Of a stretch of DNA of 64,000 nucleotides, positions 8,768-17,949 are shown piece after piece (the stretch's first letter is position 1; each line of letters opens with the position of its first letter). A program made the translations under genes and the position numbers. The stretch is taken from the NCBI RefSeq assembly GCF_021412625.1, contig NZ_JAKCFI010000010.1, forward strand, positions 248,001-312,000, in the 5' to 3' direction. The notes under the pieces are model-generated. The model saw nothing but the letters and a program-made list of their open reading frames with translations. It had not been told where the DNA came from and searched no databases. This DNA is from Myxococcus stipitatus. GTDB lineage: Bacteria; Myxococcota; Myxococcia; Myxococcales; Myxococcaceae.

Positions 8768-10069
8768 ATGCGTATTGCCATCATCGGAACCGGCTACGTC
8801 GGCCTCGTCGCGGGCACGTGCTTCGCGGACTCGGGCAACGACGTGACGTGCGTGGATATCGACGAGCGGAAGATCCGCATGCTCCAGGCGGGCGAGGTGC
8901 CCATCTACGAGCCCGGTCTCGAGGAGCTCATCAAGAAGAACGTGCGCGAGAAGCGCCTGTTCTTCACGCGCGACCTGGCCGAGGCCGTCTCCGCCGCGCA
9001 GGTGGTCTTCATCGCCGTGGGCACGCCCGAGGGCGAGACGGGCGACGCCGACCTCCAGTACGTGCTGGCCGCCGCCGAGCAGATCGGCAAGGCGATGAAG
9101 CAGTACACCGTCGTCGTCGACAAGAGCACCGTGCCGGTGGGCACCGCGGACAAGGTGCGCGAGGCCATCCGCAAGGTGACGAGCATCGAGTTCGACGTTG
9201 TCTCCAACCCGGAGTTCCTCAAGGAGGGCGCCGCGCTCGACGACTTCCTCAAGCCCGACCGCGTCGTCATCGGCGTGGACTCCGAGCGCGCCCGCCAGGT
9301 GATGGGCGACCTGTACGCCCCCTTCGTGCGCACCGAGAACCCGGTGCTGTTCATGGACACGCGCTCGGCGGAGCTGACCAAGTACGCGGCCAACGCGATG
9401 CTCGCCACGCGCATCTCGTTCATGAACGACATCGCCGCGCTCTGCGAGAAGGTGGGCGCGGACGTGGACTTCGTGCGCAAGGGTCTGGGGTCGGACCGCC
9501 GCATCGGCTACCCGTTCCTCTTCCCCGGCGTGGGCTACGGCGGCTCCTGCTTCCCCAAGGACGTGAAGGCGCTGGGCGCCACCGCGCGTGAGTTCGGCCT
9601 GGAGCTGGACCTGCTGCGCGCCGTGGAGCGCACCAACGAGCGGCAGAAGAAGCTGCTGGTGAACAAGGCGACCAGGCACTTCGGCGGCTCGCTGGAGGGC
9701 AAGAAGTTCGGCGTGTGGGGCCTGGCCTTCAAGCCGAAGACGGACGACATGCGCGAGGCGCCCTCCATCGACGTCATCGAGGGCCTCATCGGCAAGGGCG
9801 CGCAGGTCATCGCCCACGACCCGGTGGCCACGCACACCGCGCGCCGCGTCTTCGGCGACCGCATCCGCTACGCCAGCGTGCCCTACGAGGCGCTGGAGGG
9901 CGTGGACGCGCTCTTCGTCGTCACCGAGTGGAACGAGTTCCGCCGCCCGGACTTCGAGCGCATGAAGTCGCTGATGAAGGCCCCTGTCATCTTCGACGGC
10001 CGCAACGTGTTCGACCCGGCGCGCATGCGCGAGCTGGGCTTCACGTACTACGGCATCGGGCGGAAGTGA
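8768..10069 (+). CDS. ugd: UDP-glucose 6-dehydrogenase
   Basis: 433 aa, full length for the UDP-glucose/GDP-mannose dehydrogenase family. MRIAIIGTGYVGLVAGTCFA is the NAD-binding Rossmann start, and the catalytic cysteine is Cys261 in GYGGSCFPKD. It oxidises UDP-glucose to UDP-glucuronate in two NAD-dependent steps, supplying acidic sugar for surface polysaccharide. Its TGA overlaps the GTG of the downstream acyltransferase (GTGA), so the two are coupled. No good Shine-Dalgarno precedes the ATG. Confidence 0.93.
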   Translation: MRIAIIGTGYVGLVAGTCFADSGNDVTCVDIDERKIRMLQAGEVPIYEPGLEELIKKNVREKRLFFTRDLAEAVSAAQVVFIAVGTPEGETGDADLQYVLAAAEQIGKAMKQYTVVVDKSTVPVGTADKVREAIRKVTSIEFDVVSNPEFLKEGAALDDFLKPDRVVIGVDSERARQVMGDLYAPFVRTENPVLFMDTRSAELTKYAANAMLATRISFMNDIAALCEKVGADVDFVRKGLGSDRRIGYPFLFPGVGYGGSCFPKDVKALGATAREFGLELDLLRAVERTNERQKKLLVNKATRHFGGSLEGKKFGVWGLAFKPKTDDMREAPSIDVIEGLIGKGAQVIAHDPVATHTARRVFGDRIRYASVPYEALEGVDALFVVTEWNEFRRPDFERMKSLMKAPVIFDGRNVFDPARMRELGFTYYGIGRK

Positions 10070-11262
10070 GCGGAAGCAGCGCCCGCTCGCTCGACGCGCT
10101 CACGGGGCTGCGCTTCCTCGCGGCCCTCCACGTCGTGTTGTTCCACTTCGCGCGGCCGGCCCTGGAGCCGGCCCCGGTGTGGCTGGGCAACCTCGTGGGC
10201 GCGGGCTACTCCGCCGTCGGCGTCTTCTTCGTCCTCTCCGGCTTCGTCCTCGCCTGGAACTACCTGGACGCGGAAGGGCGCATGGAGACGGGCACCCGCG
10301 CCTTCCAGGCCGCGCGCCTGGCCCGGGTGTATCCCGTCTACGTGCTGACGTTCCTGCTGTCCGCGCCGCCCACCATCGAGGCGTCCGTCGCGGACAACGG
10401 CTGGCTGCTGGCCGGCGCGAAGCTGGTGGTGGGCGGGCTGCTCACGCTGACGCTCGCGCAGGCGTGGGTGCCGAGGCTCGCGCTGTACTGGAACCCCCCG
10501 GGCTGGTCCGTATCGGTGGAGGCGTTCTTCTACGCGCTCTTCCCCCGGCTGACGCGGTGGCTGCCGCGCCTGAGGCCCGCGCGGCTGGGGTGGGCGCTCG
10601 TCGTCGTCTGGGCGCTGGGACTCGCGCCGCCGCTCGCGTACCTGGCGACGCGACCGGACGGCCCCATCCCCCTGGACGCGCACGCCTGGGGGCCGTGGCT
10701 GGCGTTGATGAAGTTCAGCCCGCTGGCGCGGCTGCCGGAGTTCCTGCTCGGCGTGCTGCTGGGTTGGTGCTTCGTGCGCGAGCGGAGCGCGGGGCCCGCG
10801 CGTGGCTCCGGCGCGGTGTTCGCCACCGTGGGGCTGGCGCTGCTCGTGGCGGCGGGGATGGCGGGCGAGGCGGTGGCCTACCCGCTGATGCACAACGCGC
10901 TGCTGGCGCCGGCGTCGGGGCTGCTGGTGTACGGGCTGGCGCGGGGCGGTGGGTGGCTGGGCCGGTGGCTGGCGCACCCGCTCATGGTTCGGCTGGGGGC
11001 GGCGAGCTACGCGCTGTACCTCTTGCAGTACCCGGCGGGCGAGGCGGCCGCGAAGCTGGAGCGCCTGCTGTCGCCCTGGGTGGACCTGCACACGCCGTGG
11101 GGGTGGCTCGGCTCCGTCCTGGCGCTGGCGGTGCCGACCTCGCTGCTGGTGCACCACTTCGTGGAGACCCCGCTGCGAGGTCGGATGCGCAAGGCGCTTC
11201 AGCCCTGGGTGGACGCGGAGCGGGGCGCCGCCGAGTCGAGGCCCGTGGCGCCCGGCGCGTGA
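10066..11262 (+). CDS. Acyltransferase family 3 membrane protein
   Basis: 398 aa from the GTG overlapping the ugd stop. RSLDALTGLRFLAALHVVLF plus the His, then VGVFFVLSGFVLAWNY, define the acyltransferase-3 family. About ten hydrophobic segments follow and it ends in a basic tail after HHFVETPLR. Probably O-acylates an exported glycan. The frame is open far upstream inside ugd, but the conserved N-terminus begins at this start. Third acyltransferase-3 in the first 11 kb, implying a heavily acylated polysaccharide. Confidence 0.88.
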   Translation: MSGSSARSLDALTGLRFLAALHVVLFHFARPALEPAPVWLGNLVGAGYSAVGVFFVLSGFVLAWNYLDAEGRMETGTRAFQAARLARVYPVYVLTFLLSAPPTIEASVADNGWLLAGAKLVVGGLLTLTLAQAWVPRLALYWNPPGWSVSVEAFFYALFPRLTRWLPRLRPARLGWALVVVWALGLAPPLAYLATRPDGPIPLDAHAWGPWLALMKFSPLARLPEFLLGVLLGWCFVRERSAGPARGSGAVFATVGLALLVAAGMAGEAVAYPLMHNALLAPASGLLVYGLARGGGWLGRWLAHPLMVRLGAASYALYLLQYPAGEAAAKLERLLSPWVDLHTPWGWLGSVLALAVPTSLLVHHFVETPLRGRMRKALQPWVDAERGAAESRPVAPGA

Positions 11263-11265
11263 GCG

Positions 11266-11556
11266 TCAGTCGATGCCGCCCTCACGGGAGATGCCGCACT
11301 CGCGCTTGCCCTCGGGCGTCTCGATCTTCTTGCAGTCGCAGTTGGCGATCTTCGCCTCGCAGATCGTCTCGTCCTCGGGGGTGGGCTCCACGCGGCTCTC
11401 CTCGTCGGAGGCGTTGCGGAGGCACACTTCCTTCTCCACGGAGTTGATGGCGCAGTCGCACAGCTTCTCGGACAGCTCGCGGCAGGCCCCCTTGCAGCCG
11501 GCGAGGCCGGTCAGGGTGGAGCAGAGGAGGGCGGCGGTGACGAGGAGGCGGCGCAT
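11266..11556 (-). CDS. Small cysteine-rich lipoprotein
   Basis: 96 aa. MRRLLVTAALLCSTLTGLAGCKG is a lipoprotein signal with lipobox LAGC. The mature part has eight further cysteines in closely spaced groups (CREL, CDC, VCL, ICE, CDC, CGI), suggesting disulfides or metal binding outside the cytoplasm. An upstream in-frame ATG at 11571 would add five residues. Convergent with the acyltransferase gene, with only 3 nt between stops. No family recognised. Confidence 0.65.
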   Translation of the reverse strand: MRRLLVTAALLCSTLTGLAGCKGACRELSEKLCDCAINSVEKEVCLRNASDEESRVEPTPEDETICEAKIANCDCKKIETPEGKRECGISREGGID

Positions 11557-11806
11557 GGGTGCGGCGAACATGCCAGAAGGTCTTCCGGATGCAAGCCAAC
11601 TCCGGACCCGGGCGTGCCCGGGAGGATGGCTGGCTGGGTGAGGCCCCGCACCGAGGGCGGAGGCGCCCCAGAGGTGGAGGTGAAGCGCGAGTCGTGGACA
11701 CCCGCCACGGCCCGCATGCCCGCCGGCCCCTCGTCCCTCCGACCGTGGGCGCGCGCGGGGACAGGGGACGCTCCAGGTCGTGCCATACTCCCGGCCCCCG
11801 CCCCGA

Positions 11807-14410
11807 ATGGCTTCCTCCCATCGCAGCAGCTCCCGGTATACCCGGCTCGCCGAAGTGGCGCTGATGGCGCTCGTCGTGGTGTGCCCGCTGGCGCTCGGGG
11901 GCGCGGCGAGGTGGGTGCACTGGCCCCTGGTGGGGCTGGCGGGCCTGGCGGCGGTGCTCGCGGGCGTGGGGGCCCGCAGGCAGGGGCAGTCGCCGCGCTT
12001 CCCGCTGCTCGCGGCGCCGTTGGCGGGCGGCGCGGTGCTGTGCGCGCTCCAACTGGTGCCACTGCCCGCGAGCGTGCTGGGCGTGGTGAGCCCGGAGGCC
12101 GCGGCGCTCCGGGAGTTCGCGCTGGAGCCGCTCGGACTGACGGGGGCCCGGCCCGTGTCGCTGGACCCGACCGCCACTTGGCGCGAGCTGGCCCGGCACC
12201 TGGCCTACCTGCTAGCCTTCCTCGCCGCAGTGCAGGTGTGCCGGGCCCGGGACAGCCGCAGGCGCCTGCTGGCGACGGTGCTCGTCACGGGCGCGGTCGT
12301 GGCCCTGGTGGGGCTGGGACACGCGCTCTTGGACGTGTCGTCGCTCTTCGGTTCGCGGCCCTGGGTGCACGCGCGGCCCCCGCTGGTGACGTTCTTCGGC
12401 AACCCGAACCACCTCGCGGGCTACCTGGGGCTGGCCGCCACGGTGGGCGTGGGGCTGGCGCTCACCGCCCGCCCGCGCGCGAGGGCGATGGCGTACGCGT
12501 TCGGAGCGGCCACCTGCGGCACGGGCGTGGTGCTGTCGCTGTCGCGGGGAGGCATCGCCTTCTTCGTCTTCGGGCAGGTGCTGCTGGCCGCGTGGCTGCT
12601 GTCCCGGCGTCGCGAGTCGTCCCGGCGCGCGGGCCCCGCCTGGGCGCGGAGCGCCGCCGCGCTGCTCGGCCTCTTGACGGTGCTGGCGGTGGGGGCGTAC
12701 GTCGCGGCGGACGCGCTGTGGGCGGAGGCCCGGTCCGCGGGCGACGTGGAGGCGCTGCGCCGCTCGAAAGTGTCGCTGTGGCCGATGATGGCGGAGGCGG
12801 CGCGGACCTTCCCCGTGCTGGGCATGGGGCGAGGTGCCTTCGAGGCGGCCTTCCCGCGCTACCAGACGGAGCCCAACCCCAACACGCTCACCCACCCGGA
12901 GAACGCCGTGCTCCAGGTGGCGACGGAAATGGGCGTGCCGGGCCTCGTGCTGCTCGCCGTGGCGCTGTGGGGCTTCGCGCGGCTGGTGCGCCGCGAGCAC
13001 CTGGACACGCTGGAGCTGTCGGCGCTGGCGGGCGTGGCGGCGCTGGCGCTGCATGACCTGTTCGACTTCAGCCTGGAGCTGCCCGCGTGCGCCGTCGCGG
13101 CGCTGGTGGTGCTGGGGGCCGTGGCCCGGCCGCGCGCGCGCGAGCGGCGACAGGCCGGGTTCTCGCCCTCCGTGCCGGTGCTCGTGACGGCGGGGGCGCT
13201 CACGGTGGTGGGGCTCGTCGCGCTGGTGCCCGGGCGGCACCGGGTCGCGGACGCGGAGCGCGCGCTGGCGGAGCTCGTCGTGTCCGGCGCGCCCATCGAG
13301 GCCGTGCGCGAGCAGGGGCTGGCGCTCGTCGACCGGCACCCCGCGGACTATCTGCTGTACCGGCTGCTGGCCTCCGCGGAGGCGGCGCGGGGCCCGAAGG
13401 GCGCGGGGGACGCGCTCTCCTTCGTCAACCGCGCGCTGTACCTGGCGCCCTGGGACGCCGTGTCCCACCGGGTGGCGGCGCGCGCGCTGCTGACGCTCCA
13501 CCGCCGCGCGCAGGGCTTCCTGGAGTACCGGCTGGCGCACGAGGCGGGGGACACGGGCATCCTCCAGGCCGAGGCCGTGCTCCGGGCCCGCACGGTGGAG
13601 GAGCTGGTGGCGCTGACGTCGGACTCGCCGGAGGCGGCGGACCGGCTGCTGGCGTCGCTGTCCGACGTGCCGGCGCGTCACGCGCTGGCGCTGGAGTACG
13701 GGGCCTGGGCGCGCGAGCACTTCGCGGGCCGGCCGGGCGAGGCCTCGCTGTGGGTTCGCGAGGCGCGGCTGCGGATGTGGCGCAAGGAGTTCGCCGAGGC
13801 GGAGGCGGCGTGCGCGCGGGTGGAGGCGCTGGCGCCGGACGCGCGGGACACGGCGCTGCTGCGCGCGGAGGTGCTGCGGGCCCAGGGGCAGGGTGGCGCG
13901 GCACTGCAGGTGGTGGAGCGGCTGGTGTCGCGCCAGCCGGGCGACGTGGAGGTGGCCTTCACGCTGGCGGGCTGGCAGCTCGACGCGGGCCTGGTCCGGC
14001 GCGCCCGCGACACCCTCCAGGCGGTGGGGCCCTTCCTCTCCGACTATCGCCAGCGCGCGCGGCTGTTGTCCCTGGAGGCGGCCTGCCTGGAGCGGGAGGG
14101 GCTGCTGTCGCGCGCGGTGGAGCGCCGGCAGACGGCGGCGCGGCTGGTGCCTTCGCCGGAGGCGCACTTCGCCGTGGCGCGGCTGCAGGAGGCCCTGCGC
14201 CGGTACGACGCCGCGTCGCGCTCGGTCCACGAGGGCCTGCGGCTGCTGCCCCCCGAGGGGCGCGAGGCGGCCCGGGCGTGGGCGGCGCGGCTCGAGGCCG
14301 CGGAGCGCGAGCGCGTGGACCAGCGGCGCCAGGAGCTGATGGACGACCCGAACGCCCAGGAGCTCCAGCACCTGCTGGGAGACCCGGAGCGCCCCGCCGT
14401 CGAGCCCTGA
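11807..14410 (+). CDS. Wzy/O-antigen-ligase family membrane protein with TPR-like C-terminal domain
   Basis: 867 aa. The first ~450 residues are polytopic, with the O-antigen ligase/polymerase core: FFGNPNHLAGYLGLA near residue 195, a LSLSRGG loop and later NPNTLTHPENAVLQV. The remaining ~400 residues are soluble, Ala/Arg-rich helical hairpins resembling TPR repeats. It should polymerise or ligate polysaccharide units on the periplasmic side. Position just upstream of the lpt-rpoN block matches my memory of M. xanthus WzyB (biosurfactant polysaccharide polymerase); orthology is inferred only. ATG at 11807 chosen over an in-frame GTG at 11780. Confidence 0.82.
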   Translation: MASSHRSSSRYTRLAEVALMALVVVCPLALGGAARWVHWPLVGLAGLAAVLAGVGARRQGQSPRFPLLAAPLAGGAVLCALQLVPLPASVLGVVSPEAAALREFALEPLGLTGARPVSLDPTATWRELARHLAYLLAFLAAVQVCRARDSRRRLLATVLVTGAVVALVGLGHALLDVSSLFGSRPWVHARPPLVTFFGNPNHLAGYLGLAATVGVGLALTARPRARAMAYAFGAATCGTGVVLSLSRGGIAFFVFGQVLLAAWLLSRRRESSRRAGPAWARSAAALLGLLTVLAVGAYVAADALWAEARSAGDVEALRRSKVSLWPMMAEAARTFPVLGMGRGAFEAAFPRYQTEPNPNTLTHPENAVLQVATEMGVPGLVLLAVALWGFARLVRREHLDTLELSALAGVAALALHDLFDFSLELPACAVAALVVLGAVARPRARERRQAGFSPSVPVLVTAGALTVVGLVALVPGRHRVADAERALAELVVSGAPIEAVREQGLALVDRHPADYLLYRLLASAEAARGPKGAGDALSFVNRALYLAPWDAVSHRVAARALLTLHRRAQGFLEYRLAHEAGDTGILQAEAVLRARTVEELVALTSDSPEAADRLLASLSDVPARHALALEYGAWAREHFAGRPGEASLWVREARLRMWRKEFAEAEAACARVEALAPDARDTALLRAEVLRAQGQGGAALQVVERLVSRQPGDVEVAFTLAGWQLDAGLVRRARDTLQAVGPFLSDYRQRARLLSLEAACLEREGLLSRAVERRQTAARLVPSPEAHFAVARLQEALRRYDAASRSVHEGLRLLPPEGREAARAWAARLEAAERERVDQRRQELMDDPNAQELQHLLGDPERPAVEP

Positions 14411-14432
14411 GCGCGTTCGCCGGAAGGGAGCG

Positions 14433-14969
14433 TCATGCGGGCATGGGCGTCTCCACCTCCATCAGCACTGGCGTCACCGGCTCCACGTCGCGCGGGGCGC
14501 GCAGCCGCTCCTCGATGAACGACGCGACCAGGGGCCACTCCAGCGTGGCGAAGTCCTGGAAGCGCATCTCCAGGGCCTCCTCGTGCGAGCCGGCGCGGAA
14601 GAGCACGTGTTCGGCCAGGCTGAGTGATTCGTCCACCGCCACGGGCAGGCCATAGAGCTCGCCGAACGGCGGCTCCGCTCCCAGCTCGCAGTCGGGGAAG
14701 CGCCTGGAGAACTCCTGCTCGGTGGCCAGGCGCACGTGTCGGGCGCCGAGCATCTCGCGCAGCCGCGGCAGGTCCACGGTGCTCGCCGCGGGCACCACCA
14801 CAATCCAGGGCTGTCGATCCGCCATGACGATGACGGACTTGGCGACCCGCCACCCGGAGACGTGGAGCACCTGCGCCAGTTCCTGCGCGCTCACGGCCCG
14901 CGGGTGCCAGTACCGCTCGTACAGAATCCGGTTTCGTCGCAGATACTGCTGAATCGATGCGGGAATCAT
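14433..14969 (-). CDS. YbaK/EbsC-type aminoacyl-tRNA deacylase domain protein
   Basis: 178 aa. The fold markers VAKSVIVMADRQPWIVVVPA, DLPRLREMLG, and the conserved ending FGELYGLPVAVDESL identify the YbaK/ProXp superfamily, which hydrolyses mischarged tRNAs in trans (for example Cys-tRNAPro or Ala-tRNAPro). An ~23-residue N-terminal helical segment precedes the domain. The start is secure: GAGGAGGTGA lies seven bases before the ATG. Convergent with the Wzy-type gene. The specific tRNA substrate is unknown. Confidence 0.85.
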   Translation of the reverse strand: MIPASIQQYLRRNRILYERYWHPRAVSAQELAQVLHVSGWRVAKSVIVMADRQPWIVVVPAASTVDLPRLREMLGARHVRLATEQEFSRRFPDCELGAEPPFGELYGLPVAVDESLSLAEHVLFRAGSHEEALEMRFQDFATLEWPLVASFIEERLRAPRDVEPVTPVLMEVETPMPA

Positions 14970-15100
14970 GGGGACATCACCTCCTCGCTGGAAAAGGTGT
15001 GTCACCCGGACGACTTCGACCACGGAGCCCCACCCTCCCCGAGGTCGGAGAGGCCCTCCGGGCGCACGCCGCCCCGGGAGTGGGGCGGGCGGGCTGCGAC

Positions 15101-16423
15101 CTACCGCTGGAAGTCGTAGACGCTGCCGAGCTTGAGGATGCGGGTGAGCTCGTCGAGCGCCGTCATCGTCTCGCGGGCGAGCTGCGGGTCCTGGAGGTCC
15201 TTGGCGCGCAGCACGTCGCGGTAGTGGCGGCGCACCCAGGCGGCGAGCGAGTCGTGCAGGGCGGGCGTGTAGAAGACGTCCGCGCGGATGGCGCGGCGCT
15301 CCGTGTCCGTCAGCCACACCCGCTGGCGCAGGCACGCGGGGCCGCCGCCGTTGTTCATGGACTGGCGCACGTCCAGGTAGTGCACGGCCTTCACCGGCGT
15401 GTCCTCGGCGACGACGCGCTCCAGGAAGCCGCGCGCGGCGGGCGTCTCGCGGCTCTCCAGCGGCGCGACGATGGCCATGGTGCCGTCGGGGAGCGTGAGC
15501 ACCTGCGAGTTGAAGGGGTACGCCTTCACCGCGTCCTTGGGGGGCAGCTCCGCGCTGCTGGCCACCACCGCGCGGAAGTCCGGGCCCAGCTTCTCGCGCA
15601 GCACCTGGAGCAGGCCCGGGTGGTCCACGAAGGCCAGCTCGTGGAGCATGAGGAAGCGCTCGTTGCCCACCGCCATGACGTCCGTGTGGAAGGCGCCCGC
15701 GTCGATGCCGTCCGGGTGCTGCCGGGGGAAGAGCACCGCCTTGGGGTCGAGCTGGTGCAGCCGCGCCAGCGCCTGGCTCGCCTCCAGCGTCTGCCGGGCG
15801 GGGAAGCGCTTGGGCCCCGGCACCTCCTGCCACGCGCTGCGGCCCCAGGCCAGCAGGTGCACCGCGGGGTGACCCGGAGTGGCCAGGCGGGTGTGGTTGG
15901 CCGCGCCCTCGTCCGCGAAGTGGCTGCCCTGGGGCAGCGGGGCGTGGACGGCGAAGTGCTTCTCGTCCGCGAAGATGGCCTTCAGCACCGCGTGCGTGGT
16001 GTCCGCCTCCAGGGCGCGGTGGAACATCTGCGACAGGTTGGCCGGCGTCAGGTGCACGCGGCCGTCCGCGGTGTCCGCGCTGGGCGCCACCGTGGCCGCG
16101 TTGGCCGTCCACATGGCGGAGGCGCTGGAGGTCAGCCGCAGCAGGTGCTCGGCGTCGCGCGCCGCGCGGGTGATGACCTCCTCGTCGGAGCCGGTGAAGC
16201 CCAGGGCCCGCAGCATGCGCAGCGACGGGCGCGGCTGGGGCGGCAGCACCGCCTGCCCCACGCCCAGGCTGGACACGAAGCGCATCTTCTCCAGGCCCTG
16301 GAGCGCCGCCTCCCGGGGATGGCTGGCCTCTCCGACATGGCTCTGCGACGCCAGGTTTCCAGGCGACAGGCCGGCGTAGTTGTGGGTAGGACCGACGAGC
16401 CCGTCGAAGTTGTATTCGCGCAT
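15101..16423 (-). CDS. astB: N-succinylarginine dihydrolase
   Basis: 440 aa, near the usual 440-450. MREYNFDGLVGPTHNYAGLS is the highly conserved AstB N-terminus, and FPRQHPDGIDAGAFHTDV and QSMNNGGGPACLRQRV hold active-site His and Cys residues of this amidinotransferase-fold enzyme. It converts N2-succinylarginine to succinylornithine, CO2 and ammonia, the second step of the AST arginine-catabolic route. No other ast gene is adjacent. A longer start would run into the divergent lpxL gene; the ATG at 16423 matches the family N-terminus and lies only 16 bases from the lpxL start. Confidence 0.93.
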   Translation of the reverse strand: MREYNFDGLVGPTHNYAGLSPGNLASQSHVGEASHPREAALQGLEKMRFVSSLGVGQAVLPPQPRPSLRMLRALGFTGSDEEVITRAARDAEHLLRLTSSASAMWTANAATVAPSADTADGRVHLTPANLSQMFHRALEADTTHAVLKAIFADEKHFAVHAPLPQGSHFADEGAANHTRLATPGHPAVHLLAWGRSAWQEVPGPKRFPARQTLEASQALARLHQLDPKAVLFPRQHPDGIDAGAFHTDVMAVGNERFLMLHELAFVDHPGLLQVLREKLGPDFRAVVASSAELPPKDAVKAYPFNSQVLTLPDGTMAIVAPLESRETPAARGFLERVVAEDTPVKAVHYLDVRQSMNNGGGPACLRQRVWLTDTERRAIRADVFYTPALHDSLAAWVRRHYRDVLRAKDLQDPQLARETMTALDELTRILKLGSVYDFQR

Positions 16424-16439
16424 GGGATATGGAACGGCT

Positions 16440-17384
16440 GTGGAGCGTCCACCCTTAGCAAAGCGCCTGAAACGTTTCCTCCGGTACGTGCTCATCCGGG
16501 GCGTCCTGTTGTGCCTTCAACCCCTGCCCCTGTCGTGGGCCCGGGCCCTGGGGGCCTGGCTGGGCGGGCTGGCCTACACCGTGGCGGGGGGCGAGCGCCG
16601 CAAGGCGTTGAAGTCCCTGTCCGTGGCCTTCCCGGAAAAGTCCGACGCGGAGCGGCGGACCCTGGCCCGCGCGTGCTTCCGGCACCTGTCCGCCGCGGCG
16701 CTGGAGGTGGCCTGCACGCAGTCCCTGGACCGGGGGCTCGAGGGGCTGGTGTCCTGGCCGGACGAGGACCGGAAGGTGCTGGACACGGCGCTGGCGCGGG
16801 GCAAGGGCGTCGTCTTCGTCACCGGCCACGTGGGCAACTGGGAGCTGCTCGCCCGCCGGGTGGCGCGCGCCGGCTACCCCAGCCAGAGCATCGCGAAGGA
16901 GACGTCCGACCCCCGCCTGACGGGGCTGGTGGAGCGCTTCCGCGCCCGGGGCGGCGTGCGGAGCATCTGGCGCGGCCAGGACGGCGCCGCGCGGGCCATG
17001 CTGCGGGCCCTGCGAAGTGGGGAAATCCTGGGCATCCTGATCGACCAGGACACCAAGGTGCAGTCCGTCTTCGTGCCCTTCTTCGGGAAGCTGGCCTCCA
17101 CGCCCCGGGCGGCGGCGGACCTGGCGGTGCGCACGGGCGCGTCCGTGGTGGCGGGCTTCTGCCACCGCGTCGAGGGAGGGGGCTACCGGCTGTCGATGGA
17201 GGAGGTCTGCCTGCCGGAGGTGGAGGACCGCGAGGAGGCCGCCGTGGCGCTCACCGCGGCGCTGTCCGAGCGCATCGAGGCGGCCATCCGGCGCACACCC
17301 GAGCAGTGGGTGTGGATGCACCAACGGTGGAAGACGCGCCCACCCGCCGCGCTTCCCGAGGCGCCACGGGCCGCCTCCGGGTGA
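16440..17384 (+). CDS. lpxL: Lipid A late acyltransferase (LpxL/HtrB family)
   Basis: 314 aa from a GTG at 16440; an in-frame ATG at 16422 overlaps the astB start codon on the other strand and is the alternative. One N-terminal hydrophobic segment precedes the catalytic VTGHVGNWELLARR motif (HX4E type), then GILIDQDTKVQSVFVPFFG. The enzyme adds a secondary acyl chain to Kdo2-lipid A at the inner membrane. The lptC GTG follows 13 nt after the stop, so lipid A acylation and LPS transport genes form one operon. Confidence 0.85.
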   Translation: MERPPLAKRLKRFLRYVLIRGVLLCLQPLPLSWARALGAWLGGLAYTVAGGERRKALKSLSVAFPEKSDAERRTLARACFRHLSAAALEVACTQSLDRGLEGLVSWPDEDRKVLDTALARGKGVVFVTGHVGNWELLARRVARAGYPSQSIAKETSDPRLTGLVERFRARGGVRSIWRGQDGAARAMLRALRSGEILGILIDQDTKVQSVFVPFFGKLASTPRAAADLAVRTGASVVAGFCHRVEGGGYRLSMEEVCLPEVEDREEAAVALTAALSERIEAAIRRTPEQWVWMHQRWKTRPPAALPEAPRAASG

Positions 17385-17397
17385 TAGAAGGCCCCCC

Positions 17398-17949
17398 GTG
17401 TCGCGCACGCTCGTCGCCAGCCTCGTCGCCAGCCTCGTCGCCGCCTGTTCCTCCCGTCGTCCGGGGGAGGGGGCGGAGCAGGAGCCCCCACCCCAGGTGG
17501 TGCTGCACGGCGCGCGCCTGTCCACCTACGAGGGCGAGGCGCTGACCCTGTCGGGCCACGCCGAGCGGCTGACGTACCAGCGCACGGGCGGTGACGCGCG
17601 GGCGTTCAACGCCACGCTGAGGGTGCCTCCGGGCGCCCCCGGAGGCGGGGGCGTGGGGGCGTCGAAGGGCCTGGAGGTGAGCGCTCCGAATATGGAGGGC
17701 CTCCAGGCGTCGAAGGAGCTGGTGGCCTCGGGCGGGGTGGTGGTCCGCACGGGGGAGGGGATGGTGGTTCACACGCCGCGGTTGACCTACGACGCCACCA
17801 CGGAGTCGGCGTGGGGCAACGAGGGCGTGCGCATCCAAGGGCCGGGCTACAACCTGCGGTCGGACCGCTTCGAGCTGTCCTTCCCGGATGAGACGTTCAC
17901 CTTCGAGGGCTCGGTGGAGACCGTGCTGGGAGCGGTGGAGCGTGATTGA
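17398..17949 (+). CDS. lptC: LPS transport protein LptC (lipoprotein-like N-terminus)
   Basis: 183 aa, GTG start. The N-terminus has three tandem LVAS-type units ending in AAC, giving a lipobox-like signal rather than the single transmembrane anchor typical of E. coli LptC. The mature part has the LptC/OstA beta-jellyroll pattern (VVLHGARLSTYEGEALTLSG, ASKELVASGGVVVRTGEGMV, AWGNEGVRIQGPGYNLRSDR). It should receive LPS from the LptBFG extractor and pass it to LptA. Overlaps lptA by 8 nt. lptF and lptG are not in the window. Confidence 0.82.
   Translation: MSRTLVASLVASLVAACSSRRPGEGAEQEPPPQVVLHGARLSTYEGEALTLSGHAERLTYQRTGGDARAFNATLRVPPGAPGGGGVGASKGLEVSAPNMEGLQASKELVASGGVVVRTGEGMVVHTPRLTYDATTESAWGNEGVRIQGPGYNLRSDRFELSFPDETFTFEGSVETVLGAVERD
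17410..17445 (+). repeat. Three tandem 12-bp units in the lptC signal peptide
   Basis: Two exact copies of CTCGTCGCCAGC followed by a third differing at two bases encode LVAS-LVAS-LVAA directly before the lipobox cysteine. Loss or gain of a unit would stay in frame and change the hydrophobic core length by four residues. Confidence 0.7.
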
